Counted from the first letter of the stretch, positions 31,180 to 41,486 are shown. The stretch: DNA of 64,000 nucleotides from Lysobacteraceae bacterium (GCA_003241895.1 QBLY01000001.1:186001-250000); one strand, 5' to 3'. Notes: generated from the letters alone by a model not told the origin. Numbers and translations: made by a program.

Positions 31180-32376
31180 ATGCGAACCCCTGCCCTGCTT
31201 TCCCTGTTGCTGCTGGCGGCCTCCCTGCCCGCCGCTGCCGATCCCGCCTTCACGGCCTGCCTTGACCGCCTGCGGCCCGCGGCCGCGACCGCCGGCATCC
31301 ACACCGACACCTTCGATCGCCACACGGCGGGACTGGTGCCGGATCCGACGGTGCTCGAATCGCTGGATTTCCAGCCCGAGTTCCGCACCCCGATCTGGGA
31401 CTACCTGGCCGGCCTGGTGGACCAGGAGCGCGTGGACGACGGCCGCGCGATGTTGGCCGAACATGCCGAGCTGCTGCAGCGGGTGCAGGCGCAGTACGGC
31501 GTGGATCCGCAGACCGTCGTCGCCGTCTGGGGGGTGGAAAGCAACTACGGCCGCACCTTCGGCAAGAAACCGCTGCTGGCTTCGCTGGCGACGCTGTCGT
31601 GCGCCGGCCGGCGCCAGGCTTTTTTCCAGAGCGAAATGTTCGCCACGCTCAAGCTGATCCAGTCGGGCGACCTGGTGCCTGAAGGGCTGGTCGGATCCTG
31701 GGCGGGCGCCTTCGGGCACACGCAGTTCATGCCGTCCACCTATGCGCGCATCGCCGTGGATTTCGACGGCGATGGCCGCCGCGACCTGGTCGGCAGCATC
31801 CCCGACGCCTTGGCGTCCACCGCCAACTACCTCAAGCGCTCGGGCTGGCGCACGGGCCGGCCCTGGGGCCGCGAAGTGGTCCTGCCCGAAGGCTTCGACA
31901 GCGCCGTGAGTGGTCGCCAGGCGCGGCGGCCGCTGTCGGCCTGGCTTGCACGCGGGGTCAAGCCCGCCTCCGGCGGCCCGATCTCGCCCGGCGACGACGC
32001 CACCGCGCTGCTGCTGCCGGCCGGCAAGCCGGGGCCGGCCTTCCTGGTGCACAAGAACTTCGACGCGATCTATTCCTACAATGCGGCCGAGAGCTATGCC
32101 CTCGCCATCGCCCACCTGTCCGACCGGCTGCGCGGAGGTGGCCCGCTGACCGCGCCCTGGCCCACCGACGACCCCGGCCTGTCGCGCAAGGAGCGCCGCG
32201 AGCTGCAGACTTTGCTGCTGGCGCGCGGCCACGACATTGGCGAAGTGGACGGCATGATCGGCACGAAGTCGCGCGAAGCCCTGAAGCTCGAACAGGCCCG
32301 GCTTGGGCTGCCCGCCGAGAGCCGCGCCGGCCAACGCATCCTGCAGGCGCTGCGCGAGCCCTCCGGGCAGCCCTGA
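31180..32376 (+). CDS. Lytic murein transglycosylase (MltB family) with C-terminal peptidoglycan-binding domain
   Basis: GVESNYGRTFGKKPLLASLATLS; GAFGHTQFMPSTYARIAVDFDGDGRRDL; SRKERRELQTLLLARGHDIGEVDGMIGTKSREAL. Confidence 0.92.
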   Translation: MRTPALLSLLLLAASLPAAADPAFTACLDRLRPAAATAGIHTDTFDRHTAGLVPDPTVLESLDFQPEFRTPIWDYLAGLVDQERVDDGRAMLAEHAELLQRVQAQYGVDPQTVVAVWGVESNYGRTFGKKPLLASLATLSCAGRRQAFFQSEMFATLKLIQSGDLVPEGLVGSWAGAFGHTQFMPSTYARIAVDFDGDGRRDLVGSIPDALASTANYLKRSGWRTGRPWGREVVLPEGFDSAVSGRQARRPLSAWLARGVKPASGGPISPGDDATALLLPAGKPGPAFLVHKNFDAIYSYNAAESYALAIAHLSDRLRGGGPLTAPWPTDDPGLSRKERRELQTLLLARGHDIGEVDGMIGTKSREALKLEQARLGLPAESRAGQRILQALREPSGQP

Positions 32377-32445
32377 CCCGGGTTCGCCGCGCGACCTCGT
32401 TTCAGGCAACAATCAATTCTCGACACCGGTCCGGAGAGCTCCCGC

Positions 32446-33321
32446 ATGAAATGGCGCAGCGCAAGACGCAGCAGCAACGTCGACGATCGTCGCGGCAGGG
32501 GTCCGGGCGGCGGCGGTGGCGGCGGCATGAAGCTGGGGCTGGGCGGCATCGCGGTGGTGGTGGTGGTGGGCCTGCTGTTGGGCAAGGACCCGCTGCAGAT
32601 GCTGGGCATGGTGGCCCAGATGCAGCAGCAGGCGCCCGCCGGCCCGCCGGGTTCACCGACGGCGCCGCCGGTGGACGACGAAGCGTCGCAGTTCGTGGCC
32701 AGCATCCTGGGCGAGACCGAGGACGTATGGGGCGCCATCTTCCAGGCCAGCGGGCAGACCTATCCGGCGCCGACGCTGGTGCTTTTCTCGGGCAGCGTGA
32801 ACTCCGCCTGCGGCGGCGCCACCGCGGCCGTGGGGCCGTTCTACTGCCCGGGCGACCAGCAGGTTTACATCGACCTGAGCTTCTTCCAGCAGATGCAGCA
32901 GCGGCTCGGCGGCGGCGGTGATTTCGCCGAGGCCTATGTCATTGCGCACGAGGTCGGCCACCACGTCCAGACGCTGACGGGCGTGTCCGACAAGGTGAAC
33001 CAGGTGCGCCAGCGCGGCGGCGACGTCGAAGGCGCGCAGGGCCCGCTGGTGCGCCAGGAGCTGCAGGCCGACTGCTACGCCGGCCTCTGGGCGCACCACG
33101 CCCAGAAGCGCCATGACTGGCTGGAAGCCGGCGACCTGGAGGAAGCCATGGCCACCGCCACGGCGATTGGCGACGACACGCTGCAGCGCCAGGGCCAGGG
33201 CCAGGTGGTGCCCGACTCCTTCACCCACGGCAGCGCCCAACAGCGCGTGCGCTGGTTCCGGGTCGGGTTCGAGTCAGGCGACGTGCGCCAGTGCGACACC
33301 TTCGCCGCGACGACCCTCTGA
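32446..33321 (+). CDS. Neutral zinc metallopeptidase (YpfJ family)
   Basis: MKWRSARRSSNVDDRRG; AYVIAHEVGHHVQTLTGV; QELQADCYAGLWAHHA. Confidence 0.93.
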   Translation: MKWRSARRSSNVDDRRGRGPGGGGGGGMKLGLGGIAVVVVVGLLLGKDPLQMLGMVAQMQQQAPAGPPGSPTAPPVDDEASQFVASILGETEDVWGAIFQASGQTYPAPTLVLFSGSVNSACGGATAAVGPFYCPGDQQVYIDLSFFQQMQQRLGGGGDFAEAYVIAHEVGHHVQTLTGVSDKVNQVRQRGGDVEGAQGPLVRQELQADCYAGLWAHHAQKRHDWLEAGDLEEAMATATAIGDDTLQRQGQGQVVPDSFTHGSAQQRVRWFRVGFESGDVRQCDTFAATTL

Positions 33322-33346
33322 AGGCCGCGGCAAACGCGCGCAGCCC

Positions 33347-34285
33347 TCAGCCGCCGCGCGTTGGCCGCCACTGCTCAAGCAGCGCGTCCTTGTCCAGCCA
33401 CAGTCCGTTGACCCAGGCCTGGAACCGCTCGCGGAAGGCCGGGTCGCCCTCGTAGTTGCCGCCGGCGAACTCCGCGGGAATGGCCCGCTCGCGCACGTGC
33501 ACGCGGACCTGGCCGATGCGGTCGGCGAACAAATCGGCCAGGCCGGGCTTGCCGATGTCGTAGCTGACGGTGACGTCGAGCACCGATTCGATCGCATCGC
33601 CCATCGCCCCCACCACGAAGGCCACGCCGCCCGCCTTGGGCTTGAGCAAATGCCGGAACGGCGCGCCCTGCTGCGCATGCTTGCCGGGCGTGAAGCGCGT
33701 GCCCTCGACGAAGTTCATCACCGACACCGGGATGCGGCGGAACTTCTCGCAGGCGGCGCGCGTCACCGCCAGGTCACGTCCGGCAAGCTCAGGCCGGCGC
33801 GCCAAGGTCTGCTTCGAATAGCGCTTCATGAACGGGAAATCCAGCGCCCACCAGGCCAGGCCCAGCAGCGGCACCCAGAACAGCTGGCTCTTGAGGAAGA
33901 ATCTCAGCAGCGGGATGCGGCGGTTGAACACCTTCTGCAGCACCGGGATGTCCACCCAACTCTGGTGGTTGGCCAGCACCAGGTAGTGGCCTGCATAGCG
34001 CAACGTTTCCATGCCTTCGACCACGAACCTGGTGTGGGTGAAGGCGTCGATCAGCCGGCTGTTGACGCCGACCCAGCTTTCCGCGATCACCATCAGTGCG
34101 CGGTCCAGACCTGGGCGCAGGCTGGCGAAGGGCAACAGCGCCTTGGTGATCGCCACCACCAGCAGGACCGGCACGTGCAGCAGCGTGCTGCCGCCCACCA
34201 GCAGGGCTGCCAGCGCGGCGCGCAGGCCGCGGGGCAGGAAGAACAGCACGGAGCGATTCGGGGACGTCACGCAAGCGGCATGCAA
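33347..34285 (-). CDS. 1-acyl-sn-glycerol-3-phosphate acyltransferase-like protein (PlsC/YihG type)
   Basis: LVLANHQSWVDIPVLQKVF (Hx4D-like motif); NFVEGTRFTPGK. Confidence 0.9.
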   Translation of the reverse strand: MHAACVTSPNRSVLFFLPRGLRAALAALLVGGSTLLHVPVLLVVAITKALLPFASLRPGLDRALMVIAESWVGVNSRLIDAFTHTRFVVEGMETLRYAGHYLVLANHQSWVDIPVLQKVFNRRIPLLRFFLKSQLFWVPLLGLAWWALDFPFMKRYSKQTLARRPELAGRDLAVTRAACEKFRRIPVSVMNFVEGTRFTPGKHAQQGAPFRHLLKPKAGGVAFVVGAMGDAIESVLDVTVSYDIGKPGLADLFADRIGQVRVHVRERAIPAEFAGGNYEGDPAFRERFQAWVNGLWLDKDALLEQWRPTRGG

Positions 34286-34337
34286 GGGAGGAGGACGGCA
34301 CCCAGATTACCAAGCCTGGGCAGGGCCGTGCGTGCGC

Positions 34338-34931
34338 TCACAGCACCGAGCCCTGGAACACGCCGTGGCCGGTGCGTAGGTCATAGACCTGTTCGCGCAG
34401 CTGGAAACGCAGTTTGACGCGGAAAACCTCGCGCTCCGCGAGCTTGCCCAACGCGTCGCAGTCAGGGCCCTCGCCCCACCCGGACAGCCGCTGGTGCACT
34501 TCGTGGGCGGCCCGGACGGCGTTGTCCCGGTGCCCCGTGAGCGCGGTGATCAGCTGCGCCCAGCGCGCGCGCAGCTCGCGCCGGGTGGTCCCCGCCGGCC
34601 GCCACGCGGGCAGGTCCATGGTCAGGTCCAGGCGCACCGCCAATTCGGTCAGCCGGCAGCCGATGGGCAGGGGCTCGAGGCGATAGCCTATTTCGACGTC
34701 TTGACGCGTGCGGCCGATGGCGCCGCCGACAAGGCCCGCGGCCAGCGCGCGCTCGGCCAACTGCTGCCGCAGCGGCTCCAGCAGCGGGGCATCGAGTTCG
34801 TAATAGCGCCTGGACTCGGTGATCCTGGCTCCGGCGTTGGCCGCGACCGGCACGGCCGCTTGGGTGGTGCAGGAAGTCATCGCCAGTGCGGCCCCGGCCG
34901 CTGCCGACAAGCGTCGATTCGCGCCAGGCAC
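34338..34931 (-). CDS. DUF922-like putative lipoprotein (start uncertain, GTG 34931)
   Basis: ITESRRYYELDAPLLEPLRQQL; HRDNAVRAAHEVHQRL; possible lipobox MTSC. Confidence 0.55.
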   Translation of the reverse strand: MPGANRRLSAAAGAALAMTSCTTQAAVPVAANAGARITESRRYYELDAPLLEPLRQQLAERALAAGLVGGAIGRTRQDVEIGYRLEPLPIGCRLTELAVRLDLTMDLPAWRPAGTTRRELRARWAQLITALTGHRDNAVRAAHEVHQRLSGWGEGPDCDALGKLAEREVFRVKLRFQLREQVYDLRTGHGVFQGSVL

Positions 34932-34948
34932 CCTCCGCGCGATCCGGC

Positions 34949-35314
34949 TCAGTAGCGGAAAAGCAGGAAGGGCAGCGTCACTATCGCCAGCATCAGGACG
35001 ATGCCCAACACTGCAATCACCGCCTGGCGCGGGTTGGAGCGCAGGTTGGACCAGGTACTCGGGGCACGACCTTCGCGAATGGCGGCCTCTCGCTCTTCGC
35101 GCGCGCTGGCGGAACGCTGCACCTGGTACTGGGCGAGCAGCCGCAAGGCCTCGTCCAGCTGCTTGGCATCGGCCAGCCATATCCCGCCGGCCGACACGCC
35201 CCACATGCTGGGCTTGGTTTCATAAACGTCGATGGCGTGGGTGACGAACAGGTCGCGGACGTCGTCCGCCTCGTCGTCAGGCACGTTGCGAAGGTTGAGC
35301 AGTAGCTTGGCCAT
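34949..35314 (-). CDS. Small membrane protein, DUF6164-like
   Basis: MAKLLLNLRNVPDDEADDVRDLFVTHAIDVYETKPSMWGVSAGGIWL; C-terminal TM. Confidence 0.65.
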   Translation of the reverse strand: MAKLLLNLRNVPDDEADDVRDLFVTHAIDVYETKPSMWGVSAGGIWLADAKQLDEALRLLAQYQVQRSASAREEREAAIREGRAPSTWSNLRSNPRQAVIAVLGIVLMLAIVTLPFLLFRY

Positions 35315-35403
35315 GCCGCCATGATAGCCCGACCTCGCCGGGACTCACCCTTGGCTGCCCGCGCTGGCGATAATGGGCCACCCTTTCCGCGGCCGACCTG
35401 CCC

Positions 35404-36267
35404 TTGGACCTGCCCACCCCGTCGCGCCAGCGCACGCTGGCCATGACCGCGCTGGCCCTGCTGGCCTTCGCCGGCAACTCGCTGCTTTGCCGGGGGGCCC
35501 TGGACGGCACGCAAACCGACCCCGCCAGTTTCACCGCCCTGCGGCTGCTGTCGGGTGCGCTGGTGCTGGCGCTGCTGGTGCACCGGCCGGGGCGCTCGGC
35601 GCTTTCGAGCGGCAATACCGTTTCCGGTTTCGCGCTGTTCGCCTATGCCGCCTGTTTTTCCTATGCCTACCTGGGGCTGACCGCCGGCACCGGCGCCCTG
35701 CTTTTGTTCGGCGCCGTGCAGGCGACGATGCTGGCGGTGGGCCTGGTGCGCGGCACGCGCTGGAGCCGGCTGCAGGCCGCCGGCCTCGCGCTGGCCCTGG
35801 CAGGCCTGGTCGGGCTGCTGCTGCCGGGCCTGAGCGCGCCGCCGCCGTTACCCGCCGCGCTGATGCTGCTGGCGGGCGTGGCCTGGGGCGTCTACAGCCT
35901 GCGCGGCCGCGGTGTGGCCGACCCCACGGCCGCCACGGCCGGCAACTTCATCCGCGCCTTGCCCTGGGCGTTGGCCACCTGCCTGCTGGCCTTGCCTTGG
36001 CTGCGCATGGACGCCGAAGGCGCGGCCCTGGCCCTGCTGTCGGGCGCGGTCACTTCCGGCGCGGGCTATGCGGTTTGGTATGCCGCGCTGGGCGGGCTGT
36101 CGCCGCAGGCCGCGGGCAGCAGCCAGCTTGCAGTTCCGGTGATCACGGCGCTGGCCGGTCTGGCGCTGCTGGACGAAACCATCAGCCTGCGCCTGGTGCT
36201 GGGTTCACTGGCGGTGCTGGGCGGCATCGCGCTCACCCTGCCTTGGCGCCGACGCAAGCTGGCCTAA
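35404..36267 (+). CDS. DMT/EamA family transporter (TTG start)
   Basis: Multiple TM helices; two EamA repeats. Confidence 0.85.
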   Translation: MDLPTPSRQRTLAMTALALLAFAGNSLLCRGALDGTQTDPASFTALRLLSGALVLALLVHRPGRSALSSGNTVSGFALFAYAACFSYAYLGLTAGTGALLLFGAVQATMLAVGLVRGTRWSRLQAAGLALALAGLVGLLLPGLSAPPPLPAALMLLAGVAWGVYSLRGRGVADPTAATAGNFIRALPWALATCLLALPWLRMDAEGAALALLSGAVTSGAGYAVWYAALGGLSPQAAGSSQLAVPVITALAGLALLDETISLRLVLGSLAVLGGIALTLPWRRRKLA

Positions 36268-37130
36268 AGCGACAGCAGGCTTTCGAAGCATCGAGGCTCA
36301 CCGGTAAAGGGGTCGTCGAATTCGAGTCGGTGCGCCAACAGCTTCAGCGGCCGGAGCGGGTCGTCGGTAGTCGTGCCGGTACAGTCCGGGTACAGCGCAT
36401 CGTTGCGGATGGGCGCGCCCAACGCCGCCATGTGCACGCGCAGCTGGTGCTTGCGGCCAGTGACGGGCGTCAGGCGGTAGCGCCAGTGATCGTCCAGCAC
36501 GGCGTCCACGGCGACCCGGGTTTCGCTGTTGGGTTCACCGTCGGCCTCGCGCATCCGGAAAAACGGCTCGCCGGCGACGATCCGGCTGCGGTGCACGTGC
36601 GGCAGCGCCAGGGCTGGCAGCGGCGCGGCCAGCGCCAGGTAGGTCTTGTGGATGCGCCGCTCGCGGAACAGCGCCTGGTAGGCGCCGCGGCTGGTCGGGT
36701 TTACCGAGAACAGCACCAGGCCCGAGGTGGCGCGATCGATGCGGTGCAGCGGCACCAGGTCGGGGTTGTCGAAGCGCCGCACCAGTCGGCGCAGCAGGGT
36801 GTGCTCCAGGTACGGGCCCGAAGGCGTCACGGGCAGGAAGGGAGGCTTGTCGGCAACCAGCAGGTGCGCATCGGCGTGAAGCACGCGTTCGTCGAAAGGC
36901 AGGGGGGCTTCGTGCGCAACCTCTCGGAAATACCGCACCTCCAGACCGAGCCGATAAGGCGCGTCCAGACCCAAGGCCCGCCCCGCCGCATCCAGCACGC
37001 GTCCCGCGGCCATGCGTGAGCGCCACTGCGCCGCATCCACGGCGGGGAATCGCGCGCAAAGGGCTTCAAGAACGGTCGTCCACGGACCGGGCGGCAGCTG
37101 CAGCCGGCTGGCAATGGGCTCGGCGTTCAT
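36264..37130 (-). CDS. RluA-family pseudouridine synthase
   Basis: VPLHRIDRATSGLVLFSVNP catalytic HRxD motif; ARGRKHQLRVHMAALG-type motif. Confidence 0.9.
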   Translation of the reverse strand: MNAEPIASRLQLPPGPWTTVLEALCARFPAVDAAQWRSRMAAGRVLDAAGRALGLDAPYRLGLEVRYFREVAHEAPLPFDERVLHADAHLLVADKPPFLPVTPSGPYLEHTLLRRLVRRFDNPDLVPLHRIDRATSGLVLFSVNPTSRGAYQALFRERRIHKTYLALAAPLPALALPHVHRSRIVAGEPFFRMREADGEPNSETRVAVDAVLDDHWRYRLTPVTGRKHQLRVHMAALGAPIRNDALYPDCTGTTTDDPLRPLKLLAHRLEFDDPFTGEPRCFESLLSL

Positions 37131-37339
37131 GTGACGCACGCGCCTGCGCTCACCCACGGCCGGTCGGGCTCTGGGAACGCCGCCGGGCGCGACTTTTGGG
37201 ACAGTCCGAAGGCGCGCTGTGTCATGGCGCCATTGTGGACTGGTTGACGGGCTGGAAAAGCCACCTCAGCCCATGCATGATCACGCCGCCGGACCCGGAA
37301 CTACACGCCGGGCGGCGACAACCAACCCAGGAGTTCGCC

Positions 37340-37441
37340 ATGGCCAAGGGCCTGAACCAGAAGAAGACCGAAAAGAAGAAGCCGGAAAAGACGCTCAAGG
37401 AAAAGCGCGCCGAAAAGGCCACCAAGAAGGCCGGCAAGTGA
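37340..37441 (+). CDS. Lys-rich small protein (33 aa)
   Basis: MAKGLNQKKTEKKKPEKTLKEKRAEKATKKAGK; SD-like caggag upstream. Confidence 0.6.
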   Translation: MAKGLNQKKTEKKKPEKTLKEKRAEKATKKAGK

Positions 37442-37524
37442 TTTCCCGGACGGACGCCTGACCCGGCGTCCGCTCCCGGCGCGTCCAGCGCCTACAATGG
37501 GGCCTGTCCCGCTTGGCCCCTTCC

Positions 37525-38247
37525 ATGTCCGAACCGCTCCGATTGTCCAAACGCCTGGTTGAACTGACCGGCTGCTCGCGCAGCGAGGCCGAGCAGTACA
37601 TCCAGGGCGGTTGGGTGCGCGTGGACGGCGCCGTGGTGGAAGAGCCGCAGTTCAAGGTCACCGACCAGGTGGTCGAACTGGACCCGGCCGCCAAACTCGA
37701 GGCCGCCGAGCCGGCGACGATCCTGCTGCACAAGCCCTCGGGCCATGATTCCGGCGAAGGCGCCCTGCCGGCGCTGGCCTTGATCGTCCCGGCCAACCGC
37801 TGGGCCGAAGATCCTTCGGGTTGGCGCCTGCACAAACGCCACTTCGCCCACCAGGCACCGGCCATGCCGCTGGAGCCGTTCGCCAGCGGTCTGTTGGTCT
37901 TGAGCCAGGACGGCCGCGTGATTCGCCGCCTGTCCGAAGATGCCGCCAAGCTCGAGCAGGAATTCATCGTCGACGTCGAAGGCGAACTGGCGCCCTACGG
38001 CTGGAGCCGGCTGACCCACGGCACCAGCTTCGGCGGCTGGCCGGTGGCGCCGTTCAAGGTCAGCTGGCAGAGCGAGCGCAAGCTGCGCTTCGCCATCAAG
38101 GGCGTGCGCCCGGGGATGCTGCAGCACCTTTGCCAGGAGGTCGGCCTGACGGCAACGGCCATCAAGCGCATCCGCCTGGGACGTGTCCCGCTGTCGAAGA
38201 TGCCGCCGGGCCAGTGGCGCTACCTGCCGGTAGCCGAGCGCTTCTGA
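37525..38247 (+). CDS. S4-domain RsuA/RluF-family protein, apparently lacking the catalytic Asp
   Basis: S4 domain SRSEAEQYIQGGWVRVDG; AMPLEPFASGLLVLSQDG in place of GRLDxxxxGLLLLTNDG. Confidence 0.8.
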   Translation: MSEPLRLSKRLVELTGCSRSEAEQYIQGGWVRVDGAVVEEPQFKVTDQVVELDPAAKLEAAEPATILLHKPSGHDSGEGALPALALIVPANRWAEDPSGWRLHKRHFAHQAPAMPLEPFASGLLVLSQDGRVIRRLSEDAAKLEQEFIVDVEGELAPYGWSRLTHGTSFGGWPVAPFKVSWQSERKLRFAIKGVRPGMLQHLCQEVGLTATAIKRIRLGRVPLSKMPPGQWRYLPVAERF

Positions 38248-38325
38248 GTCGGCGTAGGCACGCCGTTCACCGGCGCTGCGCGCGGGATGCGAGAATTGCG
38301 CGCCCTCCACGGAACTTCATCGCCC

Positions 38326-39276
38326 ATGGCCTCCAGCCTGCTTGCCCTGCTTGATGACATCGCCACCATCCTCGACGACGTTTCGGTGATGACCAAGGTG
38401 GCGACCAAGAAGACGGCGGGCGTGCTGGGCGACGACCTGGCGCTGAACGCGCAGCAGGTGTCGGGCGTGAAGGCCGACCGAGAACTGCCGGTGGTGTGGG
38501 CGGTGGCCAAGGGATCGGCGGTCAACAAGACCATCCTGGTGCCGGCCGCACTGGCGATCAGCGCGTTCGAAGGCTGGCTGCTGTCGCGCGGCTACGGCGT
38601 GCCGCTGGTCACCGGCCTGATGATTATCGGCGGCGCCTTCCTGTGCTTCGAGGGCGTGGAAAAGCTGGCGCACAAGTTCCTGCACAGCAAAGAGGAAAAG
38701 CAGCAGCACCGCGCCGAACTCGTGCAGGCCGTTGCGGACGAAACCGTGGACCTGGTGCAGCGCGAGAAAGGCAAGATAAAGGGCGCCGTGCGCACCGACT
38801 TCATCCTGTCGGCGGAGATCATCGTGATCACCCTGGGCACTGTCGCTGCCGCCGATTTCACGCGCCAGCTGGCCGTGCTGGTGGTGATTGCGATCGTCAT
38901 GACGGTGGGCGTGTACGGGTTGGTGGCAGGCATCGTCAAACTCGACGACGCCGGTCTTTACCTGAGCACGCGCAAGGGCGAAAGCGCGGCCCTTCGCGCC
39001 AAACGTGCCTTCGGCCGCGGCATCCTGGTGGCGGCGCCTTGGCTGATGAAGTTCCTGTCCATCGCCGGCACCGCCGCGATGTTCCTGGTGGGCGGCGGCA
39101 TCCTGGTCCACTCCGTTCCCGTCATCGAGCATGCCGTGCTGGCGGTGACGCCGGCCGGTGGCTGGGGCACGCTCGTGGGCATGGTCGCCAATGGCCTGGT
39201 GGGCGTGGTGATAGGCATTGCCGTGCTGGCCGTGGTGACGGGCGTGCAGAAGCTGCGGAAGCCGCGCACCGCGTGA
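38326..39276 (+). CDS. DUF808 family membrane protein (YedI-like)
   Basis: [47 protein letters not shown]. Confidence 0.93.
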   Translation: MASSLLALLDDIATILDDVSVMTKVATKKTAGVLGDDLALNAQQVSGVKADRELPVVWAVAKGSAVNKTILVPAALAISAFEGWLLSRGYGVPLVTGLMIIGGAFLCFEGVEKLAHKFLHSKEEKQQHRAELVQAVADETVDLVQREKGKIKGAVRTDFILSAEIIVITLGTVAAADFTRQLAVLVVIAIVMTVGVYGLVAGIVKLDDAGLYLSTRKGESAALRAKRAFGRGILVAAPWLMKFLSIAGTAAMFLVGGGILVHSVPVIEHAVLAVTPAGGWGTLVGMVANGLVGVVIGIAVLAVVTGVQKLRKPRTA

Positions 39277-39420
39277 GCCGCGTGCGGCAGGTGCGCCGCA
39301 TTGCGCGTAGAGTCAGTGGGCAGGTTTGCTTTTCCGTGCGTCTGCCTGGGACCCCGGTCCCACGGCCCCGCTCCCATTCGCGTTGTCGTCCCTCGGGGCG
39401 ATTCACCCCCGGGAGCCCCC

Positions 39421-40071
39421 ATGTCGGGCTACACCACTCGTCTGGTCACACTTCGCCTCGGCGGTTTCGACTACCGCATCCGCGCCCTGAGCGACCGCCA
39501 GCAGTTCTCCGACCCCAACGGCGCAGCTGAGCGCGCGGGCATTTCATCGGCCAACTGGTGTCTGTTCGGGCAGGTTTGGCCGGCGGGCCGCGTCCTGGCG
39601 CAGGCCATGAGCAGCTTCGACGTCGCCGGCAAGCGCATCCTCGAGCTTGGCTGCGGCCTGGGCCTGTCGAGCCTGGTGCTCAATCGTCGCAAGGCCGACA
39701 TCACCGCCAGCGACCACCACCCGCTGGCCGAGGAGTTCCTGACCTACAACGCGGCCCTGAACGGCCTGTCGGTGCCCGCTTACCTCGACATCTCCTGGAC
39801 GACGCCCCAGCCCGACCTGGGCAAGTTCGACCTGATCATCGCCAGCGACGTGCTGTACGAGCGTGGCCATGCCGAGCAACTTTCAAGCCTTGTATCACGG
39901 CACGCGAACGCGCAGGCCGAAGTGCTGATCACCGACCCGGGTCGCGGCAACAGCGGCGCCTTCACCACCGCCATGAAGGCCCAGGGCTATGCCGTGGACG
40001 AAGTGCGCAGCGCGTTCGACGACGGCGACATGCCGCCATACCGCGGCCGCCTGCTCAGCTACCGGCGCTGA
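39421..40071 (+). CDS. Class I SAM-dependent methyltransferase (METTL/lysine methyltransferase-like)
   Basis: GKRILELGCGLGLSSLVLNRRKADITASDHHPLA; DLIIASDVLYE. Confidence 0.88.
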   Translation: MSGYTTRLVTLRLGGFDYRIRALSDRQQFSDPNGAAERAGISSANWCLFGQVWPAGRVLAQAMSSFDVAGKRILELGCGLGLSSLVLNRRKADITASDHHPLAEEFLTYNAALNGLSVPAYLDISWTTPQPDLGKFDLIIASDVLYERGHAEQLSSLVSRHANAQAEVLITDPGRGNSGAFTTAMKAQGYAVDEVRSAFDDGDMPPYRGRLLSYRR

Positions 40072-40077
40072 ACCCGC

Positions 40078-41436
40078 TCAGCGCACCACGTGCCACGCCG
40101 TCTGCCGGCCGGCCAGGTAGTGCACGCGCCGGCCGTCGAAAAGAGCGCTCTGTTCCAGCTTCACCTGCACCCACTGCCCGTTCCATTCGGGCACCTGCGC
40201 CTTGATGTTGCCTTCGATGGCGTAGGCGGTATCGGCATGCAGCGGCCACTGGCCGCCGTCGGCCAGGCCGCTCTGGTCGTCCCACATGCCGATGGTCGGG
40301 CCGGCCGCGTGGCCGAAGAAACCGATCGGGTGGCTGTAGGTGCTCGAGGTGATGCCGGCCTTCGCGGCGTCGGCGCGGGTACCGGCCAGGATCCCACTGC
40401 CGGTCCTGCCGGTCTTGAACTGCGACACCAGCAGGTCCTGCCAGCGATTGCCCATGGCCAGCGCATCGCGCAGCCCGGAAGGCACCTCGGTTTCGCCCAG
40501 CCGCAACACGTAGCCCATTTCCTGGGTGTCGGTGCACAGCTTGAGGTAGCACAGGCCGACGTCGGTGTGCAGCACGTCGCCCGGCTCGATCACCCCCTCA
40601 CCGCCGCAGAACGGGCTCTCCCGTTCGCAGGTCTGGCCGACCCGCTGCAGGTTCACGTCGGGCATGAACCAGATCGGCAGGCCCAGCGCCTCGTAGCGCC
40701 CGCGGATGTACCAGGCCACGTCGTCGGTGGTGGTGACGCCGGGCGTGATCACGCGGGATGAAAAAGCGTCGGCGACGACGCTGCGCGCCAGCGCCACGAT
40801 ATGCGGATAGATCGTCTTTTCGGACGCCGTGCGGGTTTCGGTCCAGCGCACCACCAGGTCCTGCGCCGACACCAGTCGGGATGGGTAGCCGGCGGGAAGC
40901 ACTTCCAGCAGGCGATCGTGCAGCGACTTGCTCAGGCCATCGGCGATCGCCCACTGGCGCGACTGGTTGATGCCGATGCGCCGGGGCTGGCGTTGCTCGA
41001 TCAATTTACCCAGTGCGCGCCACTGCGCGTCCAGGTCGCCGCCTGACCACACCGATGTGTACGGTTCGCCGAGCGGGTAGCGGTTCACCACCAGCCGGTC
41101 CACGCTGCCGTCGGCCTTGCGGTGGAAAGCCAGCAGCGTGGTGCGGCGCGCGGCGAAGCTGGGCTGCGGCACCAGGGTGAAATAAACCGGGTCTTCGGCG
41201 TACTCGCGGGAAAGCACCAGCCACATATCGATGTCGGTTTCGGCCATCAGGGCCGGCAGCAGGGTTTCCAGCCGCTCGGTGAGGATGCGGTTCTCCACCG
41301 CCACGCGTTCGCGGGGGGAAAGCACCGCCGGCTCACCCTGCAGCTCGCGGCCCTGGTCGAAGGCGGAGGCGGAGGCGGAAGCGGAAGCGGAGGCGGAGAC
41401 CAACAGCCATGTCGCAAGCAGGAAGGGATAGCGCAT
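40078..41436 (-). CDS. Secreted M24 family metallopeptidase (Xaa-Pro aminopeptidase-like)
   Basis: Signal peptide MRYPFLLATWLLVSASASASASASA; GDVLHTDVGLCYL; IGFFGHAAGPTIGMWDDQ. Confidence 0.85.
   Translation of the reverse strand: MRYPFLLATWLLVSASASASASASAFDQGRELQGEPAVLSPRERVAVENRILTERLETLLPALMAETDIDMWLVLSREYAEDPVYFTLVPQPSFAARRTTLLAFHRKADGSVDRLVVNRYPLGEPYTSVWSGGDLDAQWRALGKLIEQRQPRRIGINQSRQWAIADGLSKSLHDRLLEVLPAGYPSRLVSAQDLVVRWTETRTASEKTIYPHIVALARSVVADAFSSRVITPGVTTTDDVAWYIRGRYEALGLPIWFMPDVNLQRVGQTCERESPFCGGEGVIEPGDVLHTDVGLCYLKLCTDTQEMGYVLRLGETEVPSGLRDALAMGNRWQDLLVSQFKTGRTGSGILAGTRADAAKAGITSSTYSHPIGFFGHAAGPTIGMWDDQSGLADGGQWPLHADTAYAIEGNIKAQVPEWNGQWVQVKLEQSALFDGRRVHYLAGRQTAWHVVR
41362..41397. repeat. 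Hexanucleotide tandem repeat (six GGCGGA/AGCGGA units) within the signal peptide
   Basis: ggcggaggcggaggcggaagcggaagcggaggcgga. Confidence 0.95.
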
Positions 41437-41486
41437 CTTGGCCGGGCTCCACGGGGATGCCCTGATGATAGCCATCCCGCCCTTGC

